The position numbers and the translations under genes are program-made. Under the pieces are notes generated by a model, which was given only the letters and a program-made list of their open reading frames with translations, ran no database searches and was not told the DNA's origin. A stretch of DNA of 64,000 nt from Streptomyces sp. CHD11 (GTDB lineage: Bacteria > Actinomycetota > Actinomycetes > Streptomycetales > Streptomycetaceae). The stretch is taken from positions 61,231 through 125,230 of the forward strand of contig NZ_JABTTS010000020.1 in NCBI RefSeq assembly GCF_018638295.1, in the 5' to 3' direction. This document shows positions 8,151-16,988 of this stretch, piece after piece; the stretch's first letter is position 1, and every line of letters begins with the position of its first letter.

Positions 8151-9308
8151 GTGCCGCAGAGCTATCGCATCGCAGTGGTCCCCGGCGACGGGATCGGCCG
8201 AGAGGTCGTCCCGGAGGGCCTGAGGTGCCTGCGGGCCGCCGCCGAGGTGTACGGGTTCGCACTCGACGTCACCGAGTTCGACTTCGCCAGCGCCGACTAC
8301 TGGCTGAAGCACGGCACGATGCTGCCCGGGAACTGGCGGGACGTCCTCGGTCCCTTCGACGCCATCTTCTTCGGCGCGGTCGGATGGCCCGAAGTGGTAC
8401 CGGACCATGTGTCGCTGTGGGGCAGCCTGCTCCAGCTGCGGCGGGGCTTCGACCAGTACGTCAACCTGCGTCCCGTCCGGCTGCTGCGCGGCGTACGCAG
8501 TCCGCTGCGCGACCACCGGCCGGGCGACATCGACTTCTACGTCGTACGGGAGAACACCGAGGGCGAGTACTCCAGCATCGGGGGCCGGATCTTCGAGGGC
8601 ACCGATCGCGAGACCGTGGTCCAGGAGACGGTCATGACACGGACCGGCGTCGACCGCGTCCTGCGCTATGCCTTCGACCTCGCCTCGTCCCGCCCGGACA
8701 AACACCTCACCTGGGCGACGAAGAGCAACGGCATCTCGATCTCCATGCCCTACTGGGACGAGCGGGCGACCGAGATGGCCGCCCGGTACCCCGACGTGAG
8801 GGCCGACAAGGACCACATCGACATCCTGACCGCCAAGTTCGTCCTCCAGCCCGACCGGTACGACGTGGTCGTCGCCAGCAACCTGTTCGGCGACATCCTC
8901 TCCGACCTCGGCCCGGCCTGCACCGGAACCATCGGCATCGCCCCCAGCGCCAACATCAACCCCGACCGCGTCTTCCCCAGCCTCTTCGAACCGGTCCACG
9001 GGTCGGCACCGGACATCGCCGGTCTCGGTGTCGCCAACCCCGTCGGGCAGATCTGGAGCGGCGCCATGATGCTCACCCACCTCGGCGAGAACGACGCCGC
9101 CGCGCACATGGTGGCCGCGATCGAGAGCGTGCTGGACGAGCAGCCCGGTGTGCTCACCCCCGACCTCGGGGGCACGGGCACCACGGCGGGGCTGGGGCAG
9201 GCCGTCGCGGCCCGGATCACCGCCGGGCCGCTCGCCGGTCACGACGGACGGGCGGCGGCCGGCGGCCCGGCCGCCCGCACGGCCGGGGAAGGGGCCACGG
9301 CGTCATGA
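8151..9308 (+). CDS. tartrate/malate-type beta-decarboxylating dehydrogenase (isopropylmalate dehydrogenase family)
   Basis: Predicted NAD-dependent, metal-requiring oxidoreductase of 385 residues acting on a 2-hydroxy(di)acid. It begins with RIAVVPGDGIG, the family glycine-rich start. The features DFASADYWLKHG, FFGAVGWP, LLQLRRGFDQYVNLRP and YVVRENTEGEYSS fit the tartrate dehydrogenase (TtuC/DmlA) branch better than LeuB. Metal and NAD motifs NLFGDILSDLG and EPVHGSAPDIAG are intact. The last 30 residues are a low-complexity Ala/Gly tail. The GTG at 8151 follows a GGGAG site. As first gene of the 8151-13885 operon, its substrate is probably linked to the second dehydrogenase and the AtuA-like protein; tartrate, malate or a substituted malate are possible. 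Confidence 0.85.
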   Translation: MPQSYRIAVVPGDGIGREVVPEGLRCLRAAAEVYGFALDVTEFDFASADYWLKHGTMLPGNWRDVLGPFDAIFFGAVGWPEVVPDHVSLWGSLLQLRRGFDQYVNLRPVRLLRGVRSPLRDHRPGDIDFYVVRENTEGEYSSIGGRIFEGTDRETVVQETVMTRTGVDRVLRYAFDLASSRPDKHLTWATKSNGISISMPYWDERATEMAARYPDVRADKDHIDILTAKFVLQPDRYDVVVASNLFGDILSDLGPACTGTIGIAPSANINPDRVFPSLFEPVHGSAPDIAGLGVANPVGQIWSGAMMLTHLGENDAAAHMVAAIESVLDEQPGVLTPDLGGTGTTAGLGQAVAARITAGPLAGHDGRAAAGGPAARTAGEGATAS

Positions 9309-9826
9309 GGACCAGGCCGGTCCTCGACGGCTTCCCCGGGGCGCCCGTACCCGAGGAGGTGGGGTGATCCGCGGGGCCCGGCCGGTCCGCTCCCCGGGAC
9401 ACGGGCCGCCCGCAGCCACCGCCCGGAACCGCCACGGGCTCACGCCGGGAACAGGTCCGACAGGGCCGGTGATCCTCGGGGAGCGCGCATCGTCCCGCTT
9501 CTTACGGCCGGACCGACGGACCGGGGCTCCGACGACCTGACCCCGTGACCGGGACCGACCGGGCCGGACCGACCGGGCCGGACCGACCGGGCCGGACCGA
9601 CCGGGCCGGACCGACCGGGCCGGGACCGCCCTCCCCGGCCCGCCCTCCCCGAACCCGCCCTCCCCGGCCCGCCGCCCCCCAGGGCGTCTCCCTCCTCCGA
9701 GGCGGGAGACGAACCGACACCGCTCACCCAGCACTCGGGGAGGGCGGTTCCTCACCCCCACGCCGGCATTCCTCACCCATCCAGACAGCTGCCCAGCAAT
9801 GGTGGCGGCGCGAAGGGACGACCTTC
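9309..9826. other. 518-bp intergenic stretch with tandem repeats
   Basis: This gap inside the presumed operon contains no frame with a recognisable protein. Its centre holds five exact 14-bp repeats followed by irregular C-rich repeats of the type CCCTCCCCGGCCCGC to about 9680. A GAAGGGA ribosome site for the transporter lies at its right end. The gap is large enough for a separate promoter of the downstream four genes. Confidence 0.5.
9553..9622. repeat. five exact tandem copies of a 14-bp unit
   Basis: The unit GACCGACCGGGCCG is repeated five times without mismatch from 9553 to 9622. The unit is partly self-complementary. It lies between the dehydrogenase stop and the transporter start and is not part of a recognisable gene. 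Copy number is likely to vary between strains. Confidence 0.9.
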
Positions 9827-11101
9827 ATGACGACGGTGTCAGCAGGGCAGCGCACACGTACCCGGCGCATCACGTTCCTGGTCGCTCTCGCGGTCTTCGC
9901 GCAGGAGTCGACCTGGAACTTCTACGAATCCCAGGTACCGCCGCTCCTGCGGGAGCACCTCAGCAGCGCGGCCGTCGTGGGCCTGCTGATGGGCATGGAC
10001 AACCTGCTGGGCATCTTCATCCAGCCGTGGATCGGCAACCGGTCCGACCGGACCAGGACCTCCTGGGGCCGCCGGATGCCCTACCTGGTGATCGGGATGC
10101 CGGTCGCCGCCGCGCTGTTCATCCTCATCCCGCACAGCGCCTCGTCCTTGCCGCTGCTGATCGTGGTGCTCTTCGCGTACGCGCTCGTCGCCAACACCTT
10201 CAAACCGATCGCCGAGGCGCTCGTACCGGACTTCATCGCACCCGAGCGACGGAGCCGGGCCAACGCCGCGGTCAAGATCGCCTCCAGCATCACGACCATC
10301 GTCGCCGCCCTGATCAGCATCTTCCTGGTCGACAACCATCTGAGCCTCGCGTTCGCCATCCCCGCGATCATCATGCTGATCTCGATCGGGGTACTCTCGG
10401 CCACCGTGCGCGACAACCGGTCCCCGGCCTACCAGGCGGCGGTGGCCGAGACCGAGGCGATGCACGGCGAGGAGCGCGCCGATCCGCGCGTCCGGGACAC
10501 CTTCGTCGAGATCCTCAAGGACACCGACCGCAGCCGGCTCCTGCTGCTCCTGGCGATCTTCCTCTTCGGCAGCGCGTGGGCCGCGTCCCGTTCGCTGATC
10601 ACGCCGTTCGGGATGGAAGCCCTGGACATGTCGAAGGGGGCCGCCGGCGGTCTCACCCTGCCCGGCGGGATCGCCTTCATCCTGGCCGCCTACCCGGCAG
10701 CCATGCTCGCCGAGCGTTACGGACGGCTCCGGGTCATGGGCGTGGGCATGTCGGTCTTCGCCGGCGCCATGGTGCTGGGAACCCTCCTGCGGACTCCGGC
10801 GGGCGTCACCGTGGCCCTGTGCCTCGGCGCGATCGGCGCGACCTGCTTCCTGGTCAACGCGGTGGTCGTGCTGTGGAACCTCGCACCCTCGGCGCGGGTC
10901 TTCGGGACCTACGCCGGTATGTACACCGTCGGCTGGGCCGGCGGCGGCTTCCTCGGCCCGGCGGCGGTCGGTGGCATGGTCGACATCACCGGCTGGCCCC
11001 TGATGCTCGTCGACATCGCCTTCGTCGCCACGCTGTCCATCGTCGTCGTGGCCAGGATCGGTGTGCTCCGGCGGCGCACCGCCCTGGCCCTCGCCAAGTA
11101 A
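9827..11101 (+). CDS. MFS transporter, GPH/SLC45-like
   Basis: Integral membrane protein of 424 residues with about 12 predicted helices, starting TFLVALAVFAQESTWNFYES. The loop after helix 2 reads IGNRSDRTRTSWGRRMPY, the form of the MFS loop motif seen in glycoside/SLC45-type symporters. A matching loop, MLAERYGRLRVMG, occurs in the second half. The ATG at 9827 has GAAGGGA upstream. It lies between two hydroxy-acid dehydrogenase genes and is followed 48 bases later by the second, so it probably imports the operon's substrate. Export of a product is the alternative. Confidence 0.82.
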   Translation: MTTVSAGQRTRTRRITFLVALAVFAQESTWNFYESQVPPLLREHLSSAAVVGLLMGMDNLLGIFIQPWIGNRSDRTRTSWGRRMPYLVIGMPVAAALFILIPHSASSLPLLIVVLFAYALVANTFKPIAEALVPDFIAPERRSRANAAVKIASSITTIVAALISIFLVDNHLSLAFAIPAIIMLISIGVLSATVRDNRSPAYQAAVAETEAMHGEERADPRVRDTFVEILKDTDRSRLLLLLAIFLFGSAWAASRSLITPFGMEALDMSKGAAGGLTLPGGIAFILAAYPAAMLAERYGRLRVMGVGMSVFAGAMVLGTLLRTPAGVTVALCLGAIGATCFLVNAVVVLWNLAPSARVFGTYAGMYTVGWAGGGFLGPAAVGGMVDITGWPLMLVDIAFVATLSIVVVARIGVLRRRTALALAK

Positions 11102-11149
11102 CCAGCCACCCCCGCTGCCCGGCACCGGACGCAGCAGAGACGAGGTACC

Positions 11150-12136
11150 GTGCCCCGCGTTCTGATCACCACGGACTACCTGCGGCCCGGCGACGAGGTC
11201 GACGACCGCCTTCGGGCGCACGGCCACACGACGGTGCACGCCCCGTCGGCCGGCCGGCGCACTCCCGAGCAGCTCGTCGCCGCCCTCGACGGAATCGACG
11301 CGGCGCTCGTCGCCCATGAACCCCTGACCGCCGAGGTCCTGTCCCGGGCCCCCCGCCTGCGCGCCGTCGTGCGCACCGGCGTCGGCTACGACTCGATCGA
11401 CATCGCCGCCGCGGGCAGGCTCGGCGTCACGGTGAGCAACCTGCCGGGAATCAACGCGAACGCGGTGGCCGAGTACACCCTGGCTCTGCTGCTGGCGACG
11501 GCGCGGCGACTGGTGCGGAGCGCGGTGGGCGTCGCGGCCGGCCGATGGCCGAGGGAGGACGGCCATGAACTGCGCGGGGCGACGCTCGGCCTGATCGGCT
11601 ACGGGGCGGCGGCGCGCGCCGTGGTGCCGCTGGCGAGGGCCTTCGGCATGGAGGTGCTGTGCACGACCGGTGTGCCGCCGAGCGAGCGGACCGACCCGGC
11701 GGTGCGGTTCGTCGCGCTCCCCGAACTGCTGGCGGCATCCGACTACGTATCGGTGCACACCGCGCTGACGGACCGCACCCGCGGTCTCCTGGACGCCTCC
11801 GCCTTCCGGCGGATGAAGCCGACGGCGGTGCTGGTCAACACAGCGCGGGGCGCCGTCGTCGACGAGCGGGCCCTCGCCGACGCCGTGCGGGGCGGCGAGA
11901 TCGCCGCGGCAGCCCTCGACGTGGTCCGCGAGGAGCCGCTCCCGGCCGACAGCCCGCTGCGGGACGTCGAGGGAATCGTCGTCTTCTCCCACCTCGCGGG
12001 CCAGACCGCCCAGGCTCGTGCCGCCGCCGGCCTGGAGGGAGCGGCCGAGGTGGTGGCCGCCCTCGCCGGCCGCCCCCGGTTCGCCGTCAACGCCCACCTG
12101 CTGCCCGCCGGCCACACCGCCCGGACCGACGGGTGA
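11150..12136 (+). CDS. D-isomer-specific 2-hydroxyacid dehydrogenase
   Basis: NAD(P)-dependent oxidoreductase of 328 residues of the phosphoglycerate dehydrogenase/D-2-hydroxyacid family. The substrate-domain motif RTGVGYDSIDI is followed by the Rossmann fingerprint LGLIGYGAAARAVVPLARAFG, in which the usual third glycine is Ala. Catalytic residues can be placed: Arg in NTARGAVVDERAL, Glu in VREEPLP and His in FSHLAGQT. The GTG at 11150 follows a GACGAGG site. It is 44 bases from the next gene and clearly cotranscribed with the DUF1446/DUF4387 pair. It would reduce a 2-keto acid or oxidise a D-hydroxy acid. Precise substrate unknown. Confidence 0.88.
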   Translation: MPRVLITTDYLRPGDEVDDRLRAHGHTTVHAPSAGRRTPEQLVAALDGIDAALVAHEPLTAEVLSRAPRLRAVVRTGVGYDSIDIAAAGRLGVTVSNLPGINANAVAEYTLALLLATARRLVRSAVGVAAGRWPREDGHELRGATLGLIGYGAAARAVVPLARAFGMEVLCTTGVPPSERTDPAVRFVALPELLAASDYVSVHTALTDRTRGLLDASAFRRMKPTAVLVNTARGAVVDERALADAVRGGEIAAAALDVVREEPLPADSPLRDVEGIVVFSHLAGQTAQARAAAGLEGAAEVVAALAGRPRFAVNAHLLPAGHTARTDG

Positions 12137-12180
12137 CACCCGCCCGCCATCTGCCCGGCACACCGACAAGGAAGAGGAAC

Positions 12181-13563
12181 ATGGACAACGAACGGGTCGA
12201 CCAGGTCAAGGTCCTGGCACCGACCGGCATGCTCGGAGCCGGTTTTCCCGAAGCCACCATCGAACGGGGGCTGGCGCTCGGCGCCGACGTCATCTCCGTC
12301 GACGGCGGCAGCACCGACTCCGGTCCCCACTATCTCGGCGCGTCGCAGCCCAAGACCACCCGTGCCGCGGTCGCCCGTGATCTCCGCATCCTGCTCAAGG
12401 CCGCGGCGGACGCCGGTATCCCGCTGATCGTGGGCTCCTGCGGCACCAGCGGAACCGACTCCGGTGTCGACTGGGTCGCCGGCATCGTCGCCGACATCCA
12501 GGCGGCCGAGGGACTGCGGCTGCGGGTGGCGCGCGTCTACAGCGAACAGGACACCGGCACGCTCCTGGAGCGCCTGGCCGAGGGCCGCGTCCACGCCCTG
12601 CCTCCGCTCGGCCCGCTGGAGCCGGAGACGCTGCGGAGCTGTACGCACATCGTGGGCGTGATGGGGCACGAGCCGATCGTCGCCGCGCTCGAGGGTGGTG
12701 CGCAGGTCGTGCTCGCCGGACGCGCCACCGACACCGCCATCGCCGCCGCCTACCCGCTGATGAAGGGGATGCCGGCCGGGCCGACCTGGCACGCGTCCAA
12801 GATCATCGAGTGTGGCGGGCAGTGCACCAGCAACCCGCGCTCCGGTGGCGTGCTGGCCACCATCGACGCCGACGGCTTCACCATCGAGCCGCTCGATCCG
12901 GCCGCCGCCTGCACACCCGTCCTGGTCGCCGCCCACATGCTCTACGAGACGGTCAACCCGTTCGAGATGCGCGAGCCCGACGGCACCCTGGACGTCCGGG
13001 ACGCCGTCTACACCGCCCAGGACGACCGCGTCGTACGGGTCGAGGGTTCGCGCTTCCACGTCGCCGGCCAGCACACCATCAAGCTCGAAGGCGCCCGGAT
13101 CACCGGCTACGAGACGATGTCGTTCAGCGCCGTCCGGGATCCGCACATCCTCGCGAACATCGACGACTGGGCCGCTCTCATGCGCACGATGATCAGGCAG
13201 CGGGTGGAGCAGACCATCGGTCTGAGCGAGGACAAGTACGCCTTCGACCTGCGTCTCTACGGCCACAACGCGATCCTCGGGGATCTCGATCCGGCAGCGG
13301 TTCCGCCTCGCGAGGTGGGCGTCATGCTCCTCGTCAACGCACCGGACCAGAGCACCGCCACCGCCGTCGCCAAGATCGCCAACCCGCTGATGCTCCACCT
13401 GCCGACGGCCGACATGGACTACCTGCCCAGCCTGGCGTTCGCCACCTCACCGGCCGAGGTCGAGCGCGGCGCGGCATACGAGTTCGTGCTCCACCACGTC
13501 GTCGACACCGGCACCCCCACCGACATGTTCCGCACCGAGACCGAGGAGACCCCTCATGGCTGA
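12181..13563 (+). CDS. AtuA-like protein, DUF1446 family
   Basis: Cytoplasmic protein of 460 residues of the acyclic terpene utilisation AtuA family. Recognisable parts are the N-terminal VKVLAPTGMLGAGFPE, the segment ADVISVDGGSTDSGPHYLG, the GSCGTSGTDSGVDW loop, AGRATDTAI, and ECGGQCTSNPRSGG with a conserved Cys pair. Members lack an agreed biochemical function; the name comes from citronellol/geraniol catabolism in Pseudomonas. The ATG at 12181 has AAGGAAGAGG upstream. It ends inside the start of the DUF4387 gene (8-base overlap), implying coupled translation and perhaps a two-subunit enzyme. With two hydroxy-acid dehydrogenases alongside, a hydro-lyase or isomerase role on an organic acid is my inference. 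Confidence 0.85.
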   Translation: MDNERVDQVKVLAPTGMLGAGFPEATIERGLALGADVISVDGGSTDSGPHYLGASQPKTTRAAVARDLRILLKAAADAGIPLIVGSCGTSGTDSGVDWVAGIVADIQAAEGLRLRVARVYSEQDTGTLLERLAEGRVHALPPLGPLEPETLRSCTHIVGVMGHEPIVAALEGGAQVVLAGRATDTAIAAAYPLMKGMPAGPTWHASKIIECGGQCTSNPRSGGVLATIDADGFTIEPLDPAAACTPVLVAAHMLYETVNPFEMREPDGTLDVRDAVYTAQDDRVVRVEGSRFHVAGQHTIKLEGARITGYETMSFSAVRDPHILANIDDWAALMRTMIRQRVEQTIGLSEDKYAFDLRLYGHNAILGDLDPAAVPPREVGVMLLVNAPDQSTATAVAKIANPLMLHLPTADMDYLPSLAFATSPAEVERGAAYEFVLHHVVDTGTPTDMFRTETEETPHG

Positions 13564-13885
13564 GACCGCCCCCACCACCCTGGGCGACCTGGCGTACGAG
13601 GTCCGCTCCAAGAACGCCGGACCCTTCTGGGTCACCATGGAGCTGTTCATGCGCGACCCGGACGGCTACCGCGTCGCCGCCGACGAGACGTTCCTCAACG
13701 AGGGCACGGTCGCCCGGCTCTACGGAGTCGACGAGGCCGACGTGCAGATGTTCCGCATCCCGTCGCTGAACGTCGTCAAGATCTCCTTCCCGCGCCCCGT
13801 CAGCCAGGCGTCACTGCATGACCGCGACGTCCACTGCGGTCAGCACCACGTGCCGCTGGCGGTGCTGCCCGTGCCCGCTGCCTGA
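13556..13885 (+). CDS. DUF4387 domain protein
   Basis: Small protein of 109 residues covering one DUF4387 domain: LGDLAYEVRSKNAGPFWVTMELFM at the N-terminus, then the arginine-rich middle and GVDEADVQMFRIPSLNVVKISFPRP, ending with a His-rich DRDVHCGQHHVPL. The family is uncharacterised but regularly sits beside DUF1446 genes (recalled). Here its ATG lies within the 3' end of the DUF1446 gene, so the two products are probably made in equal amounts and form a complex. It is the last gene before a 16-bp hairpin. Confidence 0.85.
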   Translation: MAETAPTTLGDLAYEVRSKNAGPFWVTMELFMRDPDGYRVAADETFLNEGTVARLYGVDEADVQMFRIPSLNVVKISFPRPVSQASLHDRDVHCGQHHVPLAVLPVPAA

Positions 13886-13928
13886 CACCGCCCGCCGGCC
13901 GGGACGGCCTCCACGGCCCGGACGACCG

Positions 13929-13966
13929 TCACGGCCGGGCCGGCGTCACCGCCGGCCCGGCCGTGA
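13929..13966 (+). terminator. terminator of the hydroxy-acid operon, 16-bp perfect stem
   Basis: Arms 13929-13944 and 13951-13966 are perfectly complementary (TCACGGCCGGGCCGGC type) around a six-base loop. It lies 44 bases after the DUF4387 stop and before the promoter region of the next gene, so it closes the 8151-13885 operon. Confidence 0.8.
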
Positions 13967-14121
13967 TACCGGAGGCGGGGGAGATGGGGCGCGGAGCGAT
14001 CGGTAGCCTGCCGGGGGAGCGGACGGAGAAGCGCTCCGGCCCGGACTCCCGGGTTCTCCCCAGACCGGTCCCGAGCGCCGACCGATCCGGCCGATCGCGG
14101 AAGAACGAGGTCAGAGGCTCC

Positions 14122-15948
14122 ATGTTCACCACCCGTCCCACCCTTCAGGGCACCTTCGGCATGGTGTCCTCCACCCACTGGCTGGCCTCGCAGTCGGCGA
14201 TGGCCGTGCTGGAGGACGGCGGCAACGCCTACGACGCGGCCGTGGCCGGAGCCTTCGTGCTGCACGTCGTCGAACCGCACCTCAACGGACCGGCCGGCGA
14301 GGTGCCGATCCTGCTCGCACCCGCCGGCGGGGAGGTACGGGTGCTGTGCGGGCAGGGCGTCGCCCCGGCCGGGGCGACCGTCGCCCACTACCACGGGCTC
14401 GGCCTGGACCTCGTCCCCGGGACCGGACCCCTCGCCGCGGCGGTGCCCGGCGCCTTCGACGCCTGGATGCTTCTGCTGCGCGACCACGGCACCAAGCCGC
14501 TCGCCGACGTCCTGAAGTACGCCATCGGATACGCCGGGGACGGGCACCCTCCGGTGGAGCGGATCGGCGAGACCGTGGAGACCGTGCGCGAGCTGTTCGA
14601 GACGGAGTGGACATCCTCGGCCGAGGTGTACCTGCCCGGCGGACGCGCCCCGCGCCCCGGTGGACTGCTGCGCAATCCCGCGCTCGCCGCCACCTGGAAG
14701 CGGCTGCTCGCCGAGGTCGCCGGCGCCGGGGACCGGGAGGCGCAGATCGACGCCGCGCGGGAGGTGTGGCGCGGCGGATTCATAGCGGAGGCCCTGGTCC
14801 GGCAGGCCGGGCGGCCGACCCTGGACACCAGCGGCGAACGGCACAGCGGCACCCTGACAGCCGCCGACCTCGCCGGCTGGTCCGCGGCCTACGAGGAGCC
14901 GGTGCGCCACGACTACGACGGCTGGACCGTGTGCAAGGCCGGCCCCTGGAGCCAGGGCCCGGTGCTGCTCCAGCAGCTCGCCCTGCTCCCGCCGGAACTG
15001 CCCGACCACGGCTCCGCCGACTACCTGCACCTGCTGATCGAGGGCTGCAAGCTGGCCATGGCCGACCGGGAGGCCTGGTACGGCGACGCGGCCGGGGTTC
15101 CGCTCGACGACCTGCTGTCGGCCGAGTACAACGCCGAGCGGCGGACCAGGGTCGGCCCCCGCGCCTCGCACGAGCTGCGGCCCGGCAGCCCCGGCGGACG
15201 CACCCCCCGGCTGGCCGCCCGCGCGGGCGTGGTGGCCACGGACGATCCCGGCTCCGGCTCCATGGGGGTGGGCGAACCCACCGTCGCCAAGCGCCCCACG
15301 TCCCCCGTGCCCGGCGAACCGGATGTCTCCGCGGACGGCGCCACCCGCGGCGACACCTGCCATCTGGACATCGTGGACCGCTGGGGCAACATGATCGCGG
15401 CCACACCCAGCGGAGGCTGGCTCCAGTCGAACCCCGTCGTGCCCGAACTGGGCTTCCCGCTCGGCACCCGCCTCCAGATGACCTGGCTGGAGGAAGGGCT
15501 CGCGGGCACCCTCACCCCCGGCCGGCGTCCCCGGACCACGCTGTCGCCGTCCCTCGCGCTGCGCGGGGGCGTGCCCGTCATGGCGTTCGGTACGCCAGGC
15601 GGGGACCAGCAGGACCAGTGGCAGCTGCACTTCTTCCTGGCGGTCGTGCTGCGCGCGAAGGTGCGCGGCGGACTCGACCTCCAGGGCGCCATCGACGCCC
15701 CGAACTGGCACCACGACAGCTTCCCCGGCTCCTTCTACCCGCGCGGCATGCGCCCCGGCAGCGTCACCGTCGAGTCCCGCACCGACCCGGCGGTGGTGGA
15801 GGCACTGCGCCGCCGCGGCCACCGGGTGACCGTCGGCGACGCCTGGTCGGAGGGCCGGCTCTGCGCCGTCGCCCGGGACCCGGACACCGGAGTTCTCTCC
15901 GCGGCCGCGAACCCGCGCGGCCAGCAGGGGTACGCGGTGGGCCGCTGA
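14122..15948 (+). CDS. gamma-glutamyltransferase family protein (Ntn hydrolase)
   Basis: Protein of 608 residues with the gamma-glutamyltransferase fold: GMVSSTHWLASQSAMAVLEDGGNAYDAAVA at the start, the LNGPAGEVPILL block and the maturation site. The nucleophile, which becomes the N-terminus of the small subunit after self-cleavage, is most likely Thr412 in GDTCHLDIVDRWGNMI. The C-terminal GTPGGDQQDQWQLHFFL region is intact. No signal peptide is seen from the ATG at 14122, unlike classical secreted GGTs, so a cytoplasmic acylase or gamma-glutamyl hydrolase is likely. Its own promoter should lie in 13967-14121. The true donor substrate is not predictable. Confidence 0.88.
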   Translation: MFTTRPTLQGTFGMVSSTHWLASQSAMAVLEDGGNAYDAAVAGAFVLHVVEPHLNGPAGEVPILLAPAGGEVRVLCGQGVAPAGATVAHYHGLGLDLVPGTGPLAAAVPGAFDAWMLLLRDHGTKPLADVLKYAIGYAGDGHPPVERIGETVETVRELFETEWTSSAEVYLPGGRAPRPGGLLRNPALAATWKRLLAEVAGAGDREAQIDAAREVWRGGFIAEALVRQAGRPTLDTSGERHSGTLTAADLAGWSAAYEEPVRHDYDGWTVCKAGPWSQGPVLLQQLALLPPELPDHGSADYLHLLIEGCKLAMADREAWYGDAAGVPLDDLLSAEYNAERRTRVGPRASHELRPGSPGGRTPRLAARAGVVATDDPGSGSMGVGEPTVAKRPTSPVPGEPDVSADGATRGDTCHLDIVDRWGNMIAATPSGGWLQSNPVVPELGFPLGTRLQMTWLEEGLAGTLTPGRRPRTTLSPSLALRGGVPVMAFGTPGGDQQDQWQLHFFLAVVLRAKVRGGLDLQGAIDAPNWHHDSFPGSFYPRGMRPGSVTVESRTDPAVVEALRRRGHRVTVGDAWSEGRLCAVARDPDTGVLSAAANPRGQQGYAVGR

Positions 15949-16048
15949 GCCCACGGAGCGGCGGTCCGGCACCCCATTTTCCTGCCGATTCCACCTGAGG
16001 TACACCGGGAGGGACGGAAATGTCAGTGGCGCGTGCTCTCATGGAGGA

Positions 16049-16897
16049 ATGATCGAGAACCACAACGAAACCATCGACGAGTTTCTCACCCGGCGCGCCT
16101 TCGACGTGGAGGAGGCCGTCCGCAAGGCCGCCGCACAGGAGATCATGCCGCGCTGGCGCCGCCTCGCCGAGCACGAGGTGGACCGCAAGACCGGCCCGCA
16201 CGACCTGGTGACGGACGCCGACCGCAAGGCCGAGCTGTATCTCACCGAGGCGCTCGCCGCCCTGCTGCCCGGCTCCGTCGTGGTCGGCGAGGAGGCGGTG
16301 CACGCCGACCCCAGGTCCTACGAGGCGATACGGGAGGAGGCGCCGGTCTGGATCGTCGACCCCGTCGACGGGACCCGCCAGTTCGTGCGCGGCGACACCG
16401 GTTTCTGTACCCTGGTCGCCCTCGCCCTGCGCGGAGTGGTGTACGCCTCCTGGACCTACGCCCCCGTGGACGACCGGCTGGCCACGGCCGTCCGGGGACA
16501 CGGCGCGCACCTCGACGGAGAGCGGCTGCGCGCCGGCTCCCCGGAGCCCGGCCGGGATCTGCGGGTGGCCACCTCCCACCCGGACTTCACGACGGACGAA
16601 CAGAAGCTCGCCCTGCTCAGCCTGCGGACGGACGGCGTGGCGCCGCGTCCCTGCGGCTCCGCCGGCCTGGAGTACCTGGCCGTCGCCCAGGGCGCGTCCG
16701 ACGCCACCGCCTTCTCCTGGGAAGCCGCCTGGGACCACGCGGCCGGACAGCTCCTCGTGGAGGAGGCCGGAGGCACCCACCTCACCCGCGCGGGCAAGCC
16801 CTTCGACATCCGGGGCGGCAACACCCTGCCCTTCACGGCGGCCCGGGACACGGCCACCGCGCACCGGGTGGTGGAACTCCTGTCGAACCCGGCCTGA
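16049..16897 (+). CDS. inositol monophosphatase family protein
   Basis: Mg-dependent phosphatase of 282 residues. Metal ligands are in GEEAVHAD (Glu) and DPVDGTRQFVRG (the family DPxDGT loop), with the second motif WEAAWDHAAGQLLVEEAGG near the C-terminus. Family members hydrolyse inositol phosphates, histidinol phosphate, fructose-1,6-bisphosphate or 3'-phosphoadenosine phosphates; residues here do not decide among them. The ATG at 16049 overlaps a weak GGAGG-like site (ATGGAGGAATG). It is 100 bases from the GGT-like gene and 91 from the FAD oxidoreductase, all on the plus strand. Confidence 0.87.
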   Translation: MIENHNETIDEFLTRRAFDVEEAVRKAAAQEIMPRWRRLAEHEVDRKTGPHDLVTDADRKAELYLTEALAALLPGSVVVGEEAVHADPRSYEAIREEAPVWIVDPVDGTRQFVRGDTGFCTLVALALRGVVYASWTYAPVDDRLATAVRGHGAHLDGERLRAGSPEPGRDLRVATSHPDFTTDEQKLALLSLRTDGVAPRPCGSAGLEYLAVAQGASDATAFSWEAAWDHAAGQLLVEEAGGTHLTRAGKPFDIRGGNTLPFTAARDTATAHRVVELLSNPA

Positions 16898-16988
16898 TCC
16901 GCCCCCGGACCGAAGGCCCCGGAAGTCCGGCGGCGCCCCGGCATATCCTGATCCCCCAGTGGACGCCCGCCGACAAAGGAGTCCGAAG

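Noticed and set aside
7369..8223. A 284-codon plus-strand open frame and several minus-strand frames between the MMPL operon and the dehydrogenase gene
   Set aside because: Translations are Arg/Pro/Gly-rich without any domain, overlap a real gene at the 3' end, and reflect the lack of stop codons in high-GC DNA.
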